Positions 50,509-60,119 of a stretch of DNA of 64,000 bases are shown here, piece by piece. The DNA comes from Sphingobacterium allocomposti (GTDB lineage Bacteria > Bacteroidota > Bacteroidia > Sphingobacteriales > Sphingobacteriaceae). Each line of letters begins with the position of its first letter. Positions within the stretch are counted from its first letter, which is position 1. Below the pieces are notes generated by a model, which saw nothing but the letters and a program-made list of their open reading frames with translations, had not been told where the DNA came from and did not search any database. The stretch is taken from contig NZ_VNHX01000002.1 of NCBI RefSeq assembly GCF_008124885.1, forward strand, positions 186,001 through 250,000, read 5' to 3'. The position numbers and the translations under genes are program-made.

Positions 50509-51636
50509 TTACCTTCTACCTCCACCGGAGCGGCTAACACCACCTCCACCGGAGCCTCTGGAGACCCCGCCACCTCCGCCGCCGCGCGACATCGAGCTGC
50601 CGGAAGAACTTCTGGACGGCGTATAAGACGATCCTGAAGAGCGTGTGGTACGGGTTGGCGTAGACACAGCTGGCCTTGTTGTTGTTCCGCGGGAGACGTT
50701 ACCTCCGGAAGCAGGTCTTGTTGTCGATCTAGTTGTTCTGGTAGCCGGACGTGTTACAGAACCGCGGTTTGTGCTCACACCGGAGCCATCACGTACGGTT
50801 GTCCGCGTTCCGGTGCGGGATGAGTTGATCGTTCCGTCGGTTCTTGTTCTGGTTGTGGTACCGCGGGTTATGCGGCCATTCTCGGTACGTACACCCGACG
50901 AAGATCTCGTGGAAGCCGCCCGTGCTGAGCGTCCGGTCAAGATGCGTCCATTTCCGTCTCTGGCGACGGTCGAACTCCGTACGCGGGACGCATTGCCCAC
51001 GCGGCTGTTATAGCCGTAACGTGATCCGGTGCGCACGTTGGCGTTCGCCGGTCTTACACTGTAGCGGTTGCCTCCATAAAAGTTATTCCCGTAATAGTTG
51101 TTGTATCCGTAAAATGGATGGCCCCAAGCGTTATATCCCCAGAAGTTGCCATATCCATAAAAAGGAGCGCCCCATCCCCAGCGGCCAAAGCCGTAGTAAG
51201 GGTAACCTCCCCATCCCCAGCCGAAGCCCATTGACCAGCTGGGGCCCCAACCCCAGTTTGACCAGCCAAAGCCGAGGCCGAAGCCCGGATACCCGAACCA
51301 AGGATCAAACCAAGGGTCATAGTACGCCATGCCGGGTGCCGCATAGTAAAAACGGTTGATGCGGTTAGCGTACTCTAAATCCTCGTCATAGGCAGGGCCT
51401 TCCACGTATTCCTGATCCGAATAGTCGTCGGCATAGTATTCATCCTGTGTGTGCTGCTCCTCGCTCACTTGTCCATCTGTGTAATAATAATCCGGACTCT
51501 GATAATCTCGAGGAGCTTGGGATTGATTATTATACACATCGTCTTTGTAGGCGATCTGCCTACTTGTCGAACACGCGCTAAGCGAAAAAATCGCAGCGAG
51601 TGTCAGACTTCCGAATAATAATCTATTTGTTTTCAT
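50509..51636 (-). CDS. Low-complexity lipoprotein: acidic, aromatic-Gly and Ser/Arg/Thr segments
   Basis: 375 residues from MKTNRLLFGS (an ATG three codons upstream is possible). A lipoprotein signal ends LSAC near residue 22. Three compositional blocks follow. Residues ~35-90 are acidic and Tyr-rich (YYADDYSDQEYVEGPAYDED). Residues ~95-190 are Trp, Tyr, Phe and Gly rich (GWSNWGWGPSWSMGFGWGWG). Residues ~200-375 are Arg, Thr and Ser rich with a final GGGGGVSRGSGGGGVS. The aromatic-Gly block resembles condensate- or amyloid-prone sequences and surface adhesins of Bacteroidota. No enzyme domain is present. The protein is probably surface-exposed. Function unknown; its neighbour on the same side is a FadL-like porin. 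Confidence 0.75.
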   Translation of the reverse strand: MKTNRLLFGSLTLAAIFSLSACSTSRQIAYKDDVYNNQSQAPRDYQSPDYYYTDGQVSEEQHTQDEYYADDYSDQEYVEGPAYDEDLEYANRINRFYYAAPGMAYYDPWFDPWFGYPGFGLGFGWSNWGWGPSWSMGFGWGWGGYPYYGFGRWGWGAPFYGYGNFWGYNAWGHPFYGYNNYYGNNFYGGNRYSVRPANANVRTGSRYGYNSRVGNASRVRSSTVARDGNGRILTGRSARAASTRSSSGVRTENGRITRGTTTRTRTDGTINSSRTGTRTTVRDGSGVSTNRGSVTRPATRTTRSTTRPASGGNVSRGTTTRPAVSTPTRTTRSSGSSYTPSRSSSGSSMSRGGGGGGVSRGSGGGGVSRSGGGRR

Positions 51637-51813
51637 GATATCCACTACAGTTAAACTTCGTTAATACAGTCTTTATTATTATCTTAGACGCGTATTTTTT
51701 GCGGGGGTTTAATCCCGTATCAAAAATATAAATAAAACTTTAGCGCTCGCTACGGTTTTTGGGAATTAGACGAGAATATTACATAAATTGTTACAGAAAA
51801 ATTGAAATAATAC

Positions 51814-53286
51814 ATGGGAAAAGGAATTACAAGCCGGGGTGAAGATTATTCACAGTGGTACAATGACTTAGTTATTAAGGCGGATCTGGCGGAGTATTCC
51901 GCTGTGCGGGGCTGTATGGTCATTAAGCCATATGGGTATGGTATCTGGGAGCGTATGCAGGCTATTCTGGATAAGCGGTTTAAGGAAACAGGACATTCGA
52001 ATGCTTATTTTCCTTTGTTTATCCCCAAATCGTTCTTTTCGAAAGAAGCTTCCCATGTTGAGGGTTTTGCAACAGAATGTGCTGTTGTAACCCACTATAG
52101 GCTTAAGAATGATGGTAACGGCAACATTATTGTGGATGAAGACGCCAAGCTGGAAGAAGAACTTATTGTCCGTCCGACGTCTGAAACGATTATATGGAAC
52201 ACGTATCGGGGATGGATCGAATCGTACCGCGATCTTCCGATCCTGGTCAACCAGTGGGCGAATGTGGTACGGTGGGAGATGCGCACACGTCTGTTTTTAC
52301 GTACGGCTGAGTTTCTTTGGCAGGAAGGCCATACGGCACATGCGACGAAAGAGGAGGCTGTTGAAGAGGCGGAGCGGATGCTGGAGGTGTATGCCGACTT
52401 TGTAGAGAATACGTTGGCAGTACCTGTTGTGCGTGGCCGGAAAACCGAAAATGAGCGCTTCGCCGGAGCGCTGGACACCTATTGTATTGAGGCCTTGATG
52501 CAGGACGGTAAGGCGCTGCAGGCGGGTACGTCACACTTTTTGGGGCAGAATTTTGCAAAAGCCTTTGACGTGAAGTTCACATCAAAAGAAGGTAAGCTGG
52601 AACATGTGTGGGCCACGTCATGGGGGGTGTCCACGCGCCTGATGGGGGCGTTGATCATGGCGCATTCCGACGATCAGGGACTGGTGCTGCCGCCTAAGCT
52701 AGCGCCTATACAGGTTGTCATTATACCCATCTATAAAACAGACGAAGAAAAAGCCAATATCGACCGCTTCGTGGATGAACTGACTTTGCAGCTGAAAGGG
52801 ATGGATATCTCTTTCAAGTACGACGACAGGGATACACAGCGTCCCGGATATAAGTTCGCCGAGTGGGAACTTAAAGGGGTGCCGCTGCGGGTGGCCGTCG
52901 GCGCCCGTGACCTACAGAATGGAACCGTCGAACTTGCCAGACGAGATACGCAGACCAAAGAGACTGTATCGCAAGAAGGACTGGCGGTAACGATCGAAAA
53001 CCTGTTGGGAATTATTCAGGAGAACATTTTCCAAAAAGCGCTCGATTATAGAAACAGCCATATCACCGAGGTGAATTCGTACGAAGAGTTCAAGGAGGTG
53101 CTGGAACAAAAGGGCGGCTTCATTTCGTGCCACTGGGACGGTACGGTCGAAACCGAAAAAAGAGTAAAAGAGGAGACGAAAGCGACGATACGGTGTATTC
53201 CGTTGGATGCAGAAGAGGAAGATGGCGTATGTATATTCACAGGAAAACCGTCAAAGCAACGGGTACTTTTCGCGAAAGCATATTAA
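51814..53286 (+). CDS. proS: Prolyl-tRNA synthetase, archaeal/eukaryote-like short form
   Basis: 490-residue class II aminoacyl-tRNA synthetase. Motif 1 is around [20 protein letters not shown], motif 2 [20 protein letters not shown], motif 3 [17 protein letters not shown] with [20 protein letters not shown], and the anticodon-binding domain is followed by a C-terminal zinc-like domain ending RVLFAKAY. It lacks the editing INS domain of the E. coli long form, as is usual for the archaeal-type (ProRS3) form of Bacteroidota. It charges tRNA-Pro with proline. It is alone on the plus strand; the upstream 177 bases contain no clear promoter. Complete. Confidence 0.96.
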   Translation: MGKGITSRGEDYSQWYNDLVIKADLAEYSAVRGCMVIKPYGYGIWERMQAILDKRFKETGHSNAYFPLFIPKSFFSKEASHVEGFATECAVVTHYRLKNDGNGNIIVDEDAKLEEELIVRPTSETIIWNTYRGWIESYRDLPILVNQWANVVRWEMRTRLFLRTAEFLWQEGHTAHATKEEAVEEAERMLEVYADFVENTLAVPVVRGRKTENERFAGALDTYCIEALMQDGKALQAGTSHFLGQNFAKAFDVKFTSKEGKLEHVWATSWGVSTRLMGALIMAHSDDQGLVLPPKLAPIQVVIIPIYKTDEEKANIDRFVDELTLQLKGMDISFKYDDRDTQRPGYKFAEWELKGVPLRVAVGARDLQNGTVELARRDTQTKETVSQEGLAVTIENLLGIIQENIFQKALDYRNSHITEVNSYEEFKEVLEQKGGFISCHWDGTVETEKRVKEETKATIRCIPLDAEEEDGVCIFTGKPSKQRVLFAKAY

Positions 53287-53377
53287 TAATCTACGGCCGG
53301 GAGGGCGGGAACATTGAAGCCCCTTCCTGGCCGCTATTTACCAAGGGTTGGGTAACAGCGGGTGAAACGTCACGGGG

Positions 53378-54154
53378 ATGGTATTTTTAATTTTAGGTTG
53401 CGGCTGGGTTGGAACATTCTTCGGCCAGAAGATGTTGAACGAGGGCCATCAGGTTTACGCAACGACGACGCGGGAAAATAAATGGCATGACCTGACGTAT
53501 GCGGGGATGCACGCGATACAAGCCGATTTCGACGGGGAGATCTGCAAGGCGGACTTTCCACCGTCGGTAGATTACGTGTTGAACAGCATTCCGGCTACGC
53601 AGCGGTTGGAGGGGGCGGTTGTACGGGCGCGATTTCAGACTGTTCAGGACCTGTTGTCGTCCGTCTCGTACAAGAAACACATCTTTCTGAGCTCTGTCGG
53701 TATCTACCCCGATGAGGACGGCATATTCACGGAAGAGTTCCCGATTGATAGAAACCAAAATCTATATCTGGCAGAAACTTCCATGTTACAGCTTGGACAA
53801 ACTCTTGTTTATCGTTTGGGCGGCCTGTTCGGGGGCGACCGCATTTTTGCGAAATACTTTGAGGGTCGGGTCTGTACTACGGGGGAACAGCGCGCTAATT
53901 TTATCCATCGGAATGATGTGGCCGCGCTGATCCAACTGGGGTTCCTTCGTCCGTTGGCTTCGTCCGTTTACAATCTGGTGACGCCAGAACATCCGCTGAA
54001 GGCCGATGTTGTCCTGGCTTCGGCTGCCCGGCATGGGTTTTCTCTTCCTTCAGGTTTTAATAGTCAGTCGAACTTTCAGAAGGTCGTTTCGGGTGAGCGG
54101 ATCGTGCGGGAGCTCGGCTACACCTTTTTGTATAAATCCCCGCTACACTTTTAG
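53378..54154 (+). CDS. NAD(P)-binding epimerase/dehydratase-type protein (YeeZ-like)
   Basis: 258 residues. The Rossmann motif GCGWVGTFFG is at 7-16. LSSVGIYPDEDGIFTEE (after ~107) matches the Ser of the extended SDR catalytic set, and the region AETSMLQLGQTLVYRLGGLF takes the place of the usual YxxxK, so the canonical Tyr-Lys pair is not evident. This pattern matches the YeeZ/NAD-epimerase-like group, whose substrates are unknown. The C-terminal part (SVYNLVTPEHPLKADVVLAS) follows the family. No signal peptide. It begins 91 bases after proS on the plus strand. A non-coding gap of about 280 bases to the next gene holds nothing recognised. Confidence 0.8.
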   Translation: MVFLILGCGWVGTFFGQKMLNEGHQVYATTTRENKWHDLTYAGMHAIQADFDGEICKADFPPSVDYVLNSIPATQRLEGAVVRARFQTVQDLLSSVSYKKHIFLSSVGIYPDEDGIFTEEFPIDRNQNLYLAETSMLQLGQTLVYRLGGLFGGDRIFAKYFEGRVCTTGEQRANFIHRNDVAALIQLGFLRPLASSVYNLVTPEHPLKADVVLASAARHGFSLPSGFNSQSNFQKVVSGERIVRELGYTFLYKSPLHF

Positions 54155-54434
54155 CTTTTGGTGCACTGCTGGAAGGGCGCAGCCTGTTCAGCGTGAAGCC
54201 GACCAGCCGGCTATACCCCTTGTGGCAACGATGCTCTTCTGTAGAACAGACCTGCGAAATCGCTCTTTTCTTAGGGGCGGAATGGCTCGTCACATTCCCA
54301 CTTCAGCGTCCTGTAAAAAAAACGGGGACTCTCAGCAATTCGTGCTGATCGCGAACGCTTTTTACGGATTCTTTAAGTAACTTCGCTATCGTGGTTGGCT
54401 AATGGCGGCTGACTTATTATACTAAATATTTACT

Positions 54435-55586
54435 ATGGAATATAAATTTGCAACAAAGGCGATTCATGCAGGGCAGGAGGCAGACCCTGCAACGGGCGCG
54501 GTAATGACGCCAATCTACCAAACGTCGACATATAAGCAAGCCTCTCCGGGTGAACATAAGGGTTTTGAGTATTCCAGGGGGACCAATCCTACAAGACAGG
54601 CTCTTGAGGGGTGTCTTGCGGCGCTGGAAAACGGTAAGTTCGGACTGGCGTTTGCCAGTGGGATGGCTGCAACGGATACCGTTCTTCGTCTGCTGAAGCC
54701 GGGAGATGAGGTGTTGACCGGCGATGATCTCTATGGAGGTTCGTACCGGATATTCACTAAAGTATATGCCCAGTACGGGATAAATTTTGTGTTTGTGGAC
54801 ACCTCAGACGCTCATGCGGTGGAAGAAGCGATCACCGAAAAGACAAAACTGATCTGGGTGGAAACGCCGACAAACCCTACGCTTAAGCTGGCCGATATAG
54901 CAGCTATCGGCGAGGTTGCAAAGAAATACGAGATACTATATGTGGTCGACAATACGTTTGCTTCTCCATATCTTCAGAATCCGCTCGACTTGGGGGCAGA
55001 CATCGTGATGCACTCGGCCACCAAATATTTAAACGGGCACTCTGACGTCGTCATGGGCGCCTTGGTGTTGAACGATGAGGCGCTTTATAAACAGCTCTGG
55101 TTTTATTACAACGCTTGTGGCGGCACGCCCGGCCCTCAAGATGCTTTTTTAGTGTTGCGTGGACTGAAAACATTGCACGTCCGTATGCGGGCCCACTGCG
55201 AAAACGGTCGGAAAGTGGCGGAATTCCTAAAGGGCCATCCCAAGGTGGAGCGGGTCTACTGGCCTGGCTTTAGCGATCATCCCGGACACGAGATTGCGCA
55301 AAAGCAGATGCGCGACTTCGGAGGGATGGTATCTATCGTATTGAAGGATGCCGATCTACAGGAAACATTCCGCATTGCTTCACGGTTCAAGGTATTTACG
55401 CTGGCCGAGTCTTTGGGCGGCGTCGAATCGCTGGTGAACCACCCCGCGACCATGACCCATGGTTCGATCCCAAAGGAGGTGCGCGAAAGTGTAGGCGTGG
55501 TCGACAACCTGCTCCGGCTGTCGGTGGGAATCGAAGACGGGGATGATCTTATCGCCGACCTGGAACAGGTGCTGGGAGAGCGGTAA
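54435..55586 (+). CDS. metB: Cystathionine gamma-synthase/lyase-type PLP enzyme
   Basis: 383-residue trans-sulfuration enzyme. The N-terminal AIHAGQEADPATGAVMTPIY, the glycine-rich EYSRGTNPTRQALEGCLAAL, the PLP strand YVVDNTFASPYLQNPLDLGA and the PLP-lysine motif HSATKYLNGHSDVVMGALV are all present. ESLGGVESLVNHPATMTHGS near the end is the family's final signature. It would join activated homoserine and cysteine to form cystathionine, or cleave cystathionine. The branch (MetB, MetC, MGL or CGL) is not fixed by sequence alone; YFYNACGGTPGPQDAFLVLR fits MetB/CGL. Complete, cytoplasmic. metA or metX is not in the window. Confidence 0.9.
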   Translation: MEYKFATKAIHAGQEADPATGAVMTPIYQTSTYKQASPGEHKGFEYSRGTNPTRQALEGCLAALENGKFGLAFASGMAATDTVLRLLKPGDEVLTGDDLYGGSYRIFTKVYAQYGINFVFVDTSDAHAVEEAITEKTKLIWVETPTNPTLKLADIAAIGEVAKKYEILYVVDNTFASPYLQNPLDLGADIVMHSATKYLNGHSDVVMGALVLNDEALYKQLWFYYNACGGTPGPQDAFLVLRGLKTLHVRMRAHCENGRKVAEFLKGHPKVERVYWPGFSDHPGHEIAQKQMRDFGGMVSIVLKDADLQETFRIASRFKVFTLAESLGGVESLVNHPATMTHGSIPKEVRESVGVVDNLLRLSVGIEDGDDLIADLEQVLGER

Positions 55587-55722
55587 CATGCCAGCTTTTG
55601 CAGGCAGATTACTCCTTAGGCACATTAAAAGTGTGCTGATTGGGTTATGCTAAATTGTTTTCTCACTGTAATAAAAATGGGAGGGGGGCTGTTTTCATGC
55701 AAAATGTTTTGTAAATAATTTT

Positions 55723-55730
55723 TACCTTTG
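55723..55730 (+). promoter_or_regulatory. -7 box TACCTTTG before the PurF homologue
   Basis: A perfect TAnnTTTG, 17 bases before the ATG at 55748, giving a very short leader of about 12 nt. TTTTG at 55707-55711 is too near to be the -33 box, so that element is unresolved. Confidence 0.55.
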
Positions 55731-55747
55731 CAGCATCAATTCAAGCT

Positions 55748-57658
55748 ATGAGTGACGCTATAAAACATGAGTGCGGTATAGCACTCGTTCGATTACTGAA
55801 ACCCCTATCTTATTATCAGGAAAAATACGGTACGGCCTACTATGGTATCAATAAGTTGTATCTACTTATGGAGAAACAGCACAATAGAGGTCAGGACGGT
55901 GCCGGTATCGCAACTATTAAGTTCGATGTAAAGCCCGGAAACCGTTATATTTCCCGCTACCGTGCAATGGGGTCGTCTGCCGTTGCAGATATTTTTGAGT
56001 ACGTGCAGAAGAAGTTTGCTGCGGTTAATAAGGCATACCCGGTTGAATCGAAAGATACACAATGGCTCAAGGAACACGTCAGTTTTACCGGCGAAGTGCT
56101 ATTGGGCCACCTGCGTTATGGAACGCATGGCAAAAATAGCATTGAGAGCTGTCATCCCTTCCTGCGGCAGAATAACTGGATGACCCGTAATCTGGTTGTA
56201 GCAGGAAACTTCAATATGACAAACGTCGACGAGCTTCTGCAACAGCTGTATGAGCTAGGGCAGCACCCCAAAGAGCAGGCGGATACAGTAACCGTTTTGG
56301 AAAAAATAGGTCACTTTCTGGACGACGAAAATCAGGAGCTTTTTGATAAGTTCAAGAAAGATGGATACTCGAACGTGGAAATCAGCGCCCTGATTGCGAA
56401 AAATCTCGATGTTGCGAAGATTTTAACGCGGTCTGCAAAGACGTGGGATGGAGGCTATACGATAGCTGGAATTTTCGGTCATGGCGACGCTTTTGTCATG
56501 CGCGATCCTGCGGGAATCCGTCCAGCATTCTACTATCAGGATGAGGAGGTTTTGGTGGTAACGTCGGAGCGTCCGGTTATTCAGACAGCCTTTAATGTTC
56601 CTTTGCACGCTGTTAAAGAAATCAAGCCGGGACATGCCCTGATAGCAAAGAAGGACGGCACCATCACGGAAGAGATGTTCCGCCAGCCTGTGGAGCAAAA
56701 GTCCTGTTCTTTCGAGCGGATTTATTTCTCAAGGGGATCGGATGCCGATATTTATAAAGAGCGTAAAGAACTGGGACGCCTATTGTGCCCGCAAGTGTTA
56801 GAAGCTGTCGGCAACGATATTAAAAATACGGTCTTTTCGTTTATTCCCAATACGGCGGAGGTGTCGTATTACGGCATGATGGAAGGGATCAATACGTATG
56901 TGCGGAATTATCAGAAGGATGTACTTTTGAACCGTGCAGATAAAATATCGGATGACGAGCTGGAGGAGATGATCAATATCTCCCCTCGTTTTGAAAAGCT
57001 AAACGTGAAGGATGCGAAGCTGCGTACCTTCATCACGCAGGATGCAGACCGCACCGACATGGTGCAGCATGTTTACGATACGACCTATGGTATTGTTAAA
57101 GATCATCAGGATACAATTGTTGCCATCGACGATTCAATCGTTAGGGGAACGACGTTAAAGCAAAGTATTCTGACCATCCTTGACCGGCTGAACCCTAAAA
57201 AGATTGTCATTGTCTCGTCAGCTCCTCAGATAAGGTATCCCGACTGTTATGGTATTGATATGTCTCGGATGGGTGAGTTTGTGGCGTTTGAGGCAGCGAT
57301 TTCGCTGTTAAAACAACGGGGATTGGCCCACATCGTAGATGAGGTATACCAGCGGTGTCTGGCGTCAATTACAAAGCCAAAAGATGAAGTGGAAAACTAC
57401 GTGAAGGCAATCTATGAACCCTTTACCGACGAAGAGATATCGGCAGAGATCGCGCGGATTATCCGTCCGCACAACCTGAAGGCTGAATTTGAGGTGGTTT
57501 ACCAAAAACTGGAGAACCTGCACAAAGCCTGTCCGAACCATCTTGGCGATTGGTATTTTTCCGGAGACTATCCGACGCCAGGCGGGAACAAGGTGGTAAA
57601 TAAAGCCTTCATGAACTGGATCGAAGGGAAGAACGTAAGAGCGTATTTTAGTAACTAG
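55748..57658 (+). CDS. Amidophosphoribosyltransferase (PurF homologue, Bacteroidota long form)
   Basis: 636 residues. The glutaminase nucleophile Cys is residue 9 (MSDAIKHECGIALVRLL), so eight residues must be removed to free it, unlike E. coli PurF, where Cys follows Met directly. The glutaminase-type GQDGAGIATI, LGHLRYGTHG and FNMTNVDELL blocks follow. The phosphoribosyltransferase part contains VAIDDSIVRGTTLKQSI, the PRPP loop, and SAPQIRYPDCYGID. About 130 extra residues compared with E. coli PurF lie mainly between the two domains. It would make phosphoribosylamine, the first purine step. Bacteroidota often carry this long paralogue, and a second classical purF may exist elsewhere. Confidence 0.85.
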   Translation: MSDAIKHECGIALVRLLKPLSYYQEKYGTAYYGINKLYLLMEKQHNRGQDGAGIATIKFDVKPGNRYISRYRAMGSSAVADIFEYVQKKFAAVNKAYPVESKDTQWLKEHVSFTGEVLLGHLRYGTHGKNSIESCHPFLRQNNWMTRNLVVAGNFNMTNVDELLQQLYELGQHPKEQADTVTVLEKIGHFLDDENQELFDKFKKDGYSNVEISALIAKNLDVAKILTRSAKTWDGGYTIAGIFGHGDAFVMRDPAGIRPAFYYQDEEVLVVTSERPVIQTAFNVPLHAVKEIKPGHALIAKKDGTITEEMFRQPVEQKSCSFERIYFSRGSDADIYKERKELGRLLCPQVLEAVGNDIKNTVFSFIPNTAEVSYYGMMEGINTYVRNYQKDVLLNRADKISDDELEEMINISPRFEKLNVKDAKLRTFITQDADRTDMVQHVYDTTYGIVKDHQDTIVAIDDSIVRGTTLKQSILTILDRLNPKKIVIVSSAPQIRYPDCYGIDMSRMGEFVAFEAAISLLKQRGLAHIVDEVYQRCLASITKPKDEVENYVKAIYEPFTDEEISAEIARIIRPHNLKAEFEVVYQKLENLHKACPNHLGDWYFSGDYPTPGGNKVVNKAFMNWIEGKNVRAYFSN

Positions 57659-57740
57659 TATTGAGTAGTTAGTATGGAGGAAAGAGTGTTGTATGTTCCT
57701 GCTTTTTTACTTTTTACTTTTTACTTCTTAATTTATTTCA

Positions 57741-57748
57741 TATCTTTG
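57741..57748 (+). promoter_or_regulatory. -7 box TATCTTTG for rplU-rpmA
   Basis: Perfect TAnnTTTG 37 bases before the rplU ATG. Three tandem TTTTTAC repeats (about 57703-57725) precede it and occupy the -33 area, which is unusual for a ribosomal protein promoter and could tune its strength. Confidence 0.65.
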
Positions 57749-57784
57749 CAGCTCATTAAATATTAACATATATATTATATAACA

Positions 57785-58096
57785 ATGTACGCAATAGTAA
57801 ATATAGCAGGACAGCAATTTAAGGTTGCAAAAGACCAGTATCTTTTTGTACACCGGTTACAGGGAGATGAAGGCGCTAGTATTGAATTTGACAATGTATT
57901 GTTAGCAGAAGACGGCGGTAAATTCACTGTGGGTACACCAAGTATTGAAGGTGCGAAAGTTTCAGCTACTATTTTGTCTCATTTAAAAGGTGATAAAGTT
58001 ATCGTTTTCAAGAAAAAACGCCGTAAAGGTTATAAAAAGAAAAACGGTCACCGTCAACAGTTCACGAAGATCCAGATCACTGGTATCAGTTTATAA
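57785..58096 (+). CDS. rplU: 50S ribosomal protein L21
   Basis: 103 residues. It shows the L21 pattern [20 protein letters not shown], the central [20 protein letters not shown] and the basic [20 protein letters not shown] tail that contacts 23S rRNA. It lies 45 bases upstream of rpmA on the same strand, the almost universal rplU-rpmA order. Length is normal. Essential, assembled into the large subunit near L20. Confidence 0.98.
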   Translation: MYAIVNIAGQQFKVAKDQYLFVHRLQGDEGASIEFDNVLLAEDGGKFTVGTPSIEGAKVSATILSHLKGDKVIVFKKKRRKGYKKKNGHRQQFTKIQITGISL

Positions 58097-58141
58097 TTGA
58101 ATTTTTAATCTGACGTCTAAGTCATAAATTAAGATAAAGAA

Positions 58142-58405
58142 ATGGCACACAAAAAAGGTGCGGGTAGTTCGAAGAACGGCCGTGAGTCACACAGTAAACG
58201 ATTAGGTATCAAAATTTTCGGTGGTCAGAAAGCTATTGCTGGTAACATCATCGTACGTCAACGTGGTACACAGCATAATCCTGATGCTAACGTTGGTATT
58301 GGTAAAGACCACACATTGTACGCCTTAGTAGATGGTACTGTTGTTTTCCGTAAGAAAGCAAACAACAAATCTTACGTTTCGGTAGTTCCTGCTGAACAAA
58401 ACTAA
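58142..58405 (+). CDS. rpmA: 50S ribosomal protein L27
   Basis: 87 residues. The N-terminal [20 protein letters not shown] is the mature-type sequence that reaches the peptidyl-transferase centre, with no Firmicutes-style leader needing cleavage. [19 protein letters not shown] and [20 protein letters not shown] follow. It is paired with rplU and followed by a strong terminator. Confidence 0.98.
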   Translation: MAHKKGAGSSKNGRESHSKRLGIKIFGGQKAIAGNIIVRQRGTQHNPDANVGIGKDHTLYALVDGTVVFRKKANNKSYVSVVPAEQN

Positions 58406-58425
58406 GCGTAGTACACAACAGATAA

Positions 58426-58462
58426 AAAGCGGGGCTGAAGATATTTTCTTCAGCCCCGCTTT
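58426..58462. terminator. Bidirectional terminator after rpmA
   Basis: Perfect 16-bp arms AAAGCGGGGCTGAAGA (58426-58441) and TCTTCAGCCCCGCTTT (58447-58462), loop TATTT. It lies between the plus-strand rplU-rpmA and the minus-strand ABC genes ending at 58499, so it can stop both. Confidence 0.9.
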
Positions 58463-58498
58463 ATGTTGTTAGCCCCCTGTCATGGCGACGCACTTTGT

Positions 58499-59179
58499 TT
58501 ACCCTTCGATAAGCTTGTCTATATCTTTACCGATCGCTGATTTTTTCATCTTGTCTTCGAGTTCGTCGAAGGCATCCTGCGCAATCATTTTTCCGGTTTG
58601 TCCGTTTTCGAGGACGAGGATCTGATCGCAACACTCTTTCAGTGTCGAAAAAATATGGGAAGATATCAGTACCGTTTTACCAAGCGACCTCAGTTTCGAA
58701 ATAATGCTGGTCAATATCAGAGCGCTTTCAAAATCAATTCCATTGTACGGTTCATCAAGAATGAAATATCGGTTTCGCTGGAGAAGTATAGCTGTTAATG
58801 CCAGTTTCTTTTTCATTCCGGTAGAGTACTCCGACGCATATTCCCGCAGCGGTAGCTGAAAAATATTCCGCTCTTCAAGATCTGTTACCTGTATACCGCG
58901 TGCATCCGCCAGTAGATAGATATATTCCTCTCCCGTTAGTTTGGAAGGAAAGTAAGGGTCAGCAGGCAGTAGCCCGAGATAATTTTTTAAGGGAGTCCGG
59001 TCTGCATGGATATGTCCGTTATACGATTCCAGTCCGGCTATGCACCGGAATAAAGTAGTCTTTCCTGCTCCGTTGCTCCCTACGATGCCATATACCTTGC
59101 TGGGTTCCAGGATAAAGCTGACATCTTTCAGAACTTCTTTTTTGCCGTACGACTTTGATAAATTGGTGACTGTGATCAT
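58499..59179 (-). CDS. ABC transporter ATP-binding protein
   Basis: 226 residues. Walker A GSNGAGKTT is near residue 34, the Q-loop is LGLLPADPYFPSKLTGEEYI, the ABC signature YSTGMKKKLALTAI is present, Walker B is RYFILDEPYNGID and the switch His is in ISSHIFSTLKECCDQ. It lacks a membrane domain of its own and overlaps the permease gene by four bases, so the two subunits are made together. The substrate is unknown; the pattern is of an exporter of the CcmA/ABC-2 type. Confidence 0.92.
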   Translation of the reverse strand: MITVTNLSKSYGKKEVLKDVSFILEPSKVYGIVGSNGAGKTTLFRCIAGLESYNGHIHADRTPLKNYLGLLPADPYFPSKLTGEEYIYLLADARGIQVTDLEERNIFQLPLREYASEYSTGMKKKLALTAILLQRNRYFILDEPYNGIDFESALILTSIISKLRSLGKTVLISSHIFSTLKECCDQILVLENGQTGKMIAQDAFDELEDKMKKSAIGKDIDKLIEG

Positions 59180-60108
59180 GGGATGTTCTTTAAATTTTGG
59201 ATGGCTTTAAAGTAGTAATAAGGTATGAGGGCGAGGACGAGCGGATAGAATGCCAGGCAAAGGCCCAGCATCGTGCCTTCCGTAATATTGATCTTCCGTG
59301 GGTACACAGCATACTTTAGAAGAATGACATACGGGATGAGCATAACGCCCAGCAGACAAACGATGACGCCCTTATAGGCCTCGGCGGGATGTAGGACGGC
59401 AAAGGGGAGTAGTATCGGTGCCCATAAAATGCAGAGCTGAGCGACACCCCGGCGGATCTTGTACCAAAGAAATTTCGCCGGCGGGCGATTCTGGTTCCAG
59501 TATAACAGCAGGGGCTCTGGATCTTGGTAATAAGAAGCGGAGCACAGGACTACACAGAACATACTGAACAGCGCTAAGTTGATGTTGTCCACTGATAAGC
59601 CGATTGCTGCCAGCAGGTATAACACACCGAGTAGAAGCCACGTCTTCCGGACTCCGATGATAAACTCGAAAGGTTTTTTCGCGAATGGTGTCGGGATACG
59701 GCGCTTCCAGATCGATGTCGTTGGTGTGAATAAAAATAAAATGCAGAGACCTCCAATTGTCACAGCCAATATAGGGTTGCCGGCAATAACGAGGAGGACC
59801 ATAGAGCCTAGACAGAGCAGTATATTTTCGAATAGTCTGACCCGATAGTAGTCTGTTTTGGAGAAAACTACTTTCAGAAAATCGTTACGTTTGAAGTCGG
59901 ACAGCAGAAAAAGAGATTGAAAGTTGGCGAGAACCACAAGATAAGCGCCCCAGGAGGGGGATCGGACGACAAGGTAGTACAGTGCGACATGAAGGCCGAT
60001 ATATGCGGGCACTATGACAAAAGCAGGGAACCCGGCGTCTACGACGTGTCTCTTCAAAGCCTTGCCCTGGATCTGAAAGTAGTTTCCAATCATTGTTCTC
60101 CTACTCAT
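59176..60108 (-). CDS. ABC transporter permease of unknown substrate
   Basis: 310 residues with about six to eight membrane helices (e.g. DAGFPAFVIVPAYIGLHVAL, LFENILLCLGSMVLLVIAG, KTWLLLGVLYLLAAIGLSVD). No conserved domain beyond a membrane permease can be named; similar proteins appear only in Bacteroidota. It overlaps the ATPase by four bases and is its upstream partner on the minus strand. An alternative start at residue 6 (MIGNYFQIQG) exists. It may export lipid or peptide, but nothing in the neighbourhood tells which. Confidence 0.75.
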   Translation of the reverse strand: MSRRTMIGNYFQIQGKALKRHVVDAGFPAFVIVPAYIGLHVALYYLVVRSPSWGAYLVVLANFQSLFLLSDFKRNDFLKVVFSKTDYYRVRLFENILLCLGSMVLLVIAGNPILAVTIGGLCILFLFTPTTSIWKRRIPTPFAKKPFEFIIGVRKTWLLLGVLYLLAAIGLSVDNINLALFSMFCVVLCSASYYQDPEPLLLYWNQNRPPAKFLWYKIRRGVAQLCILWAPILLPFAVLHPAEAYKGVIVCLLGVMLIPYVILLKYAVYPRKINITEGTMLGLCLAFYPLVLALIPYYYFKAIQNLKNIP

Positions 60109-60119
60109 CCCATGAATGG

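Noticed and set aside
50645..51359. Long plus-strand frames opposite the low-complexity lipoprotein gene
   Set aside because: They mirror the repetitive codons of the real minus-strand gene and have no start context or domain.
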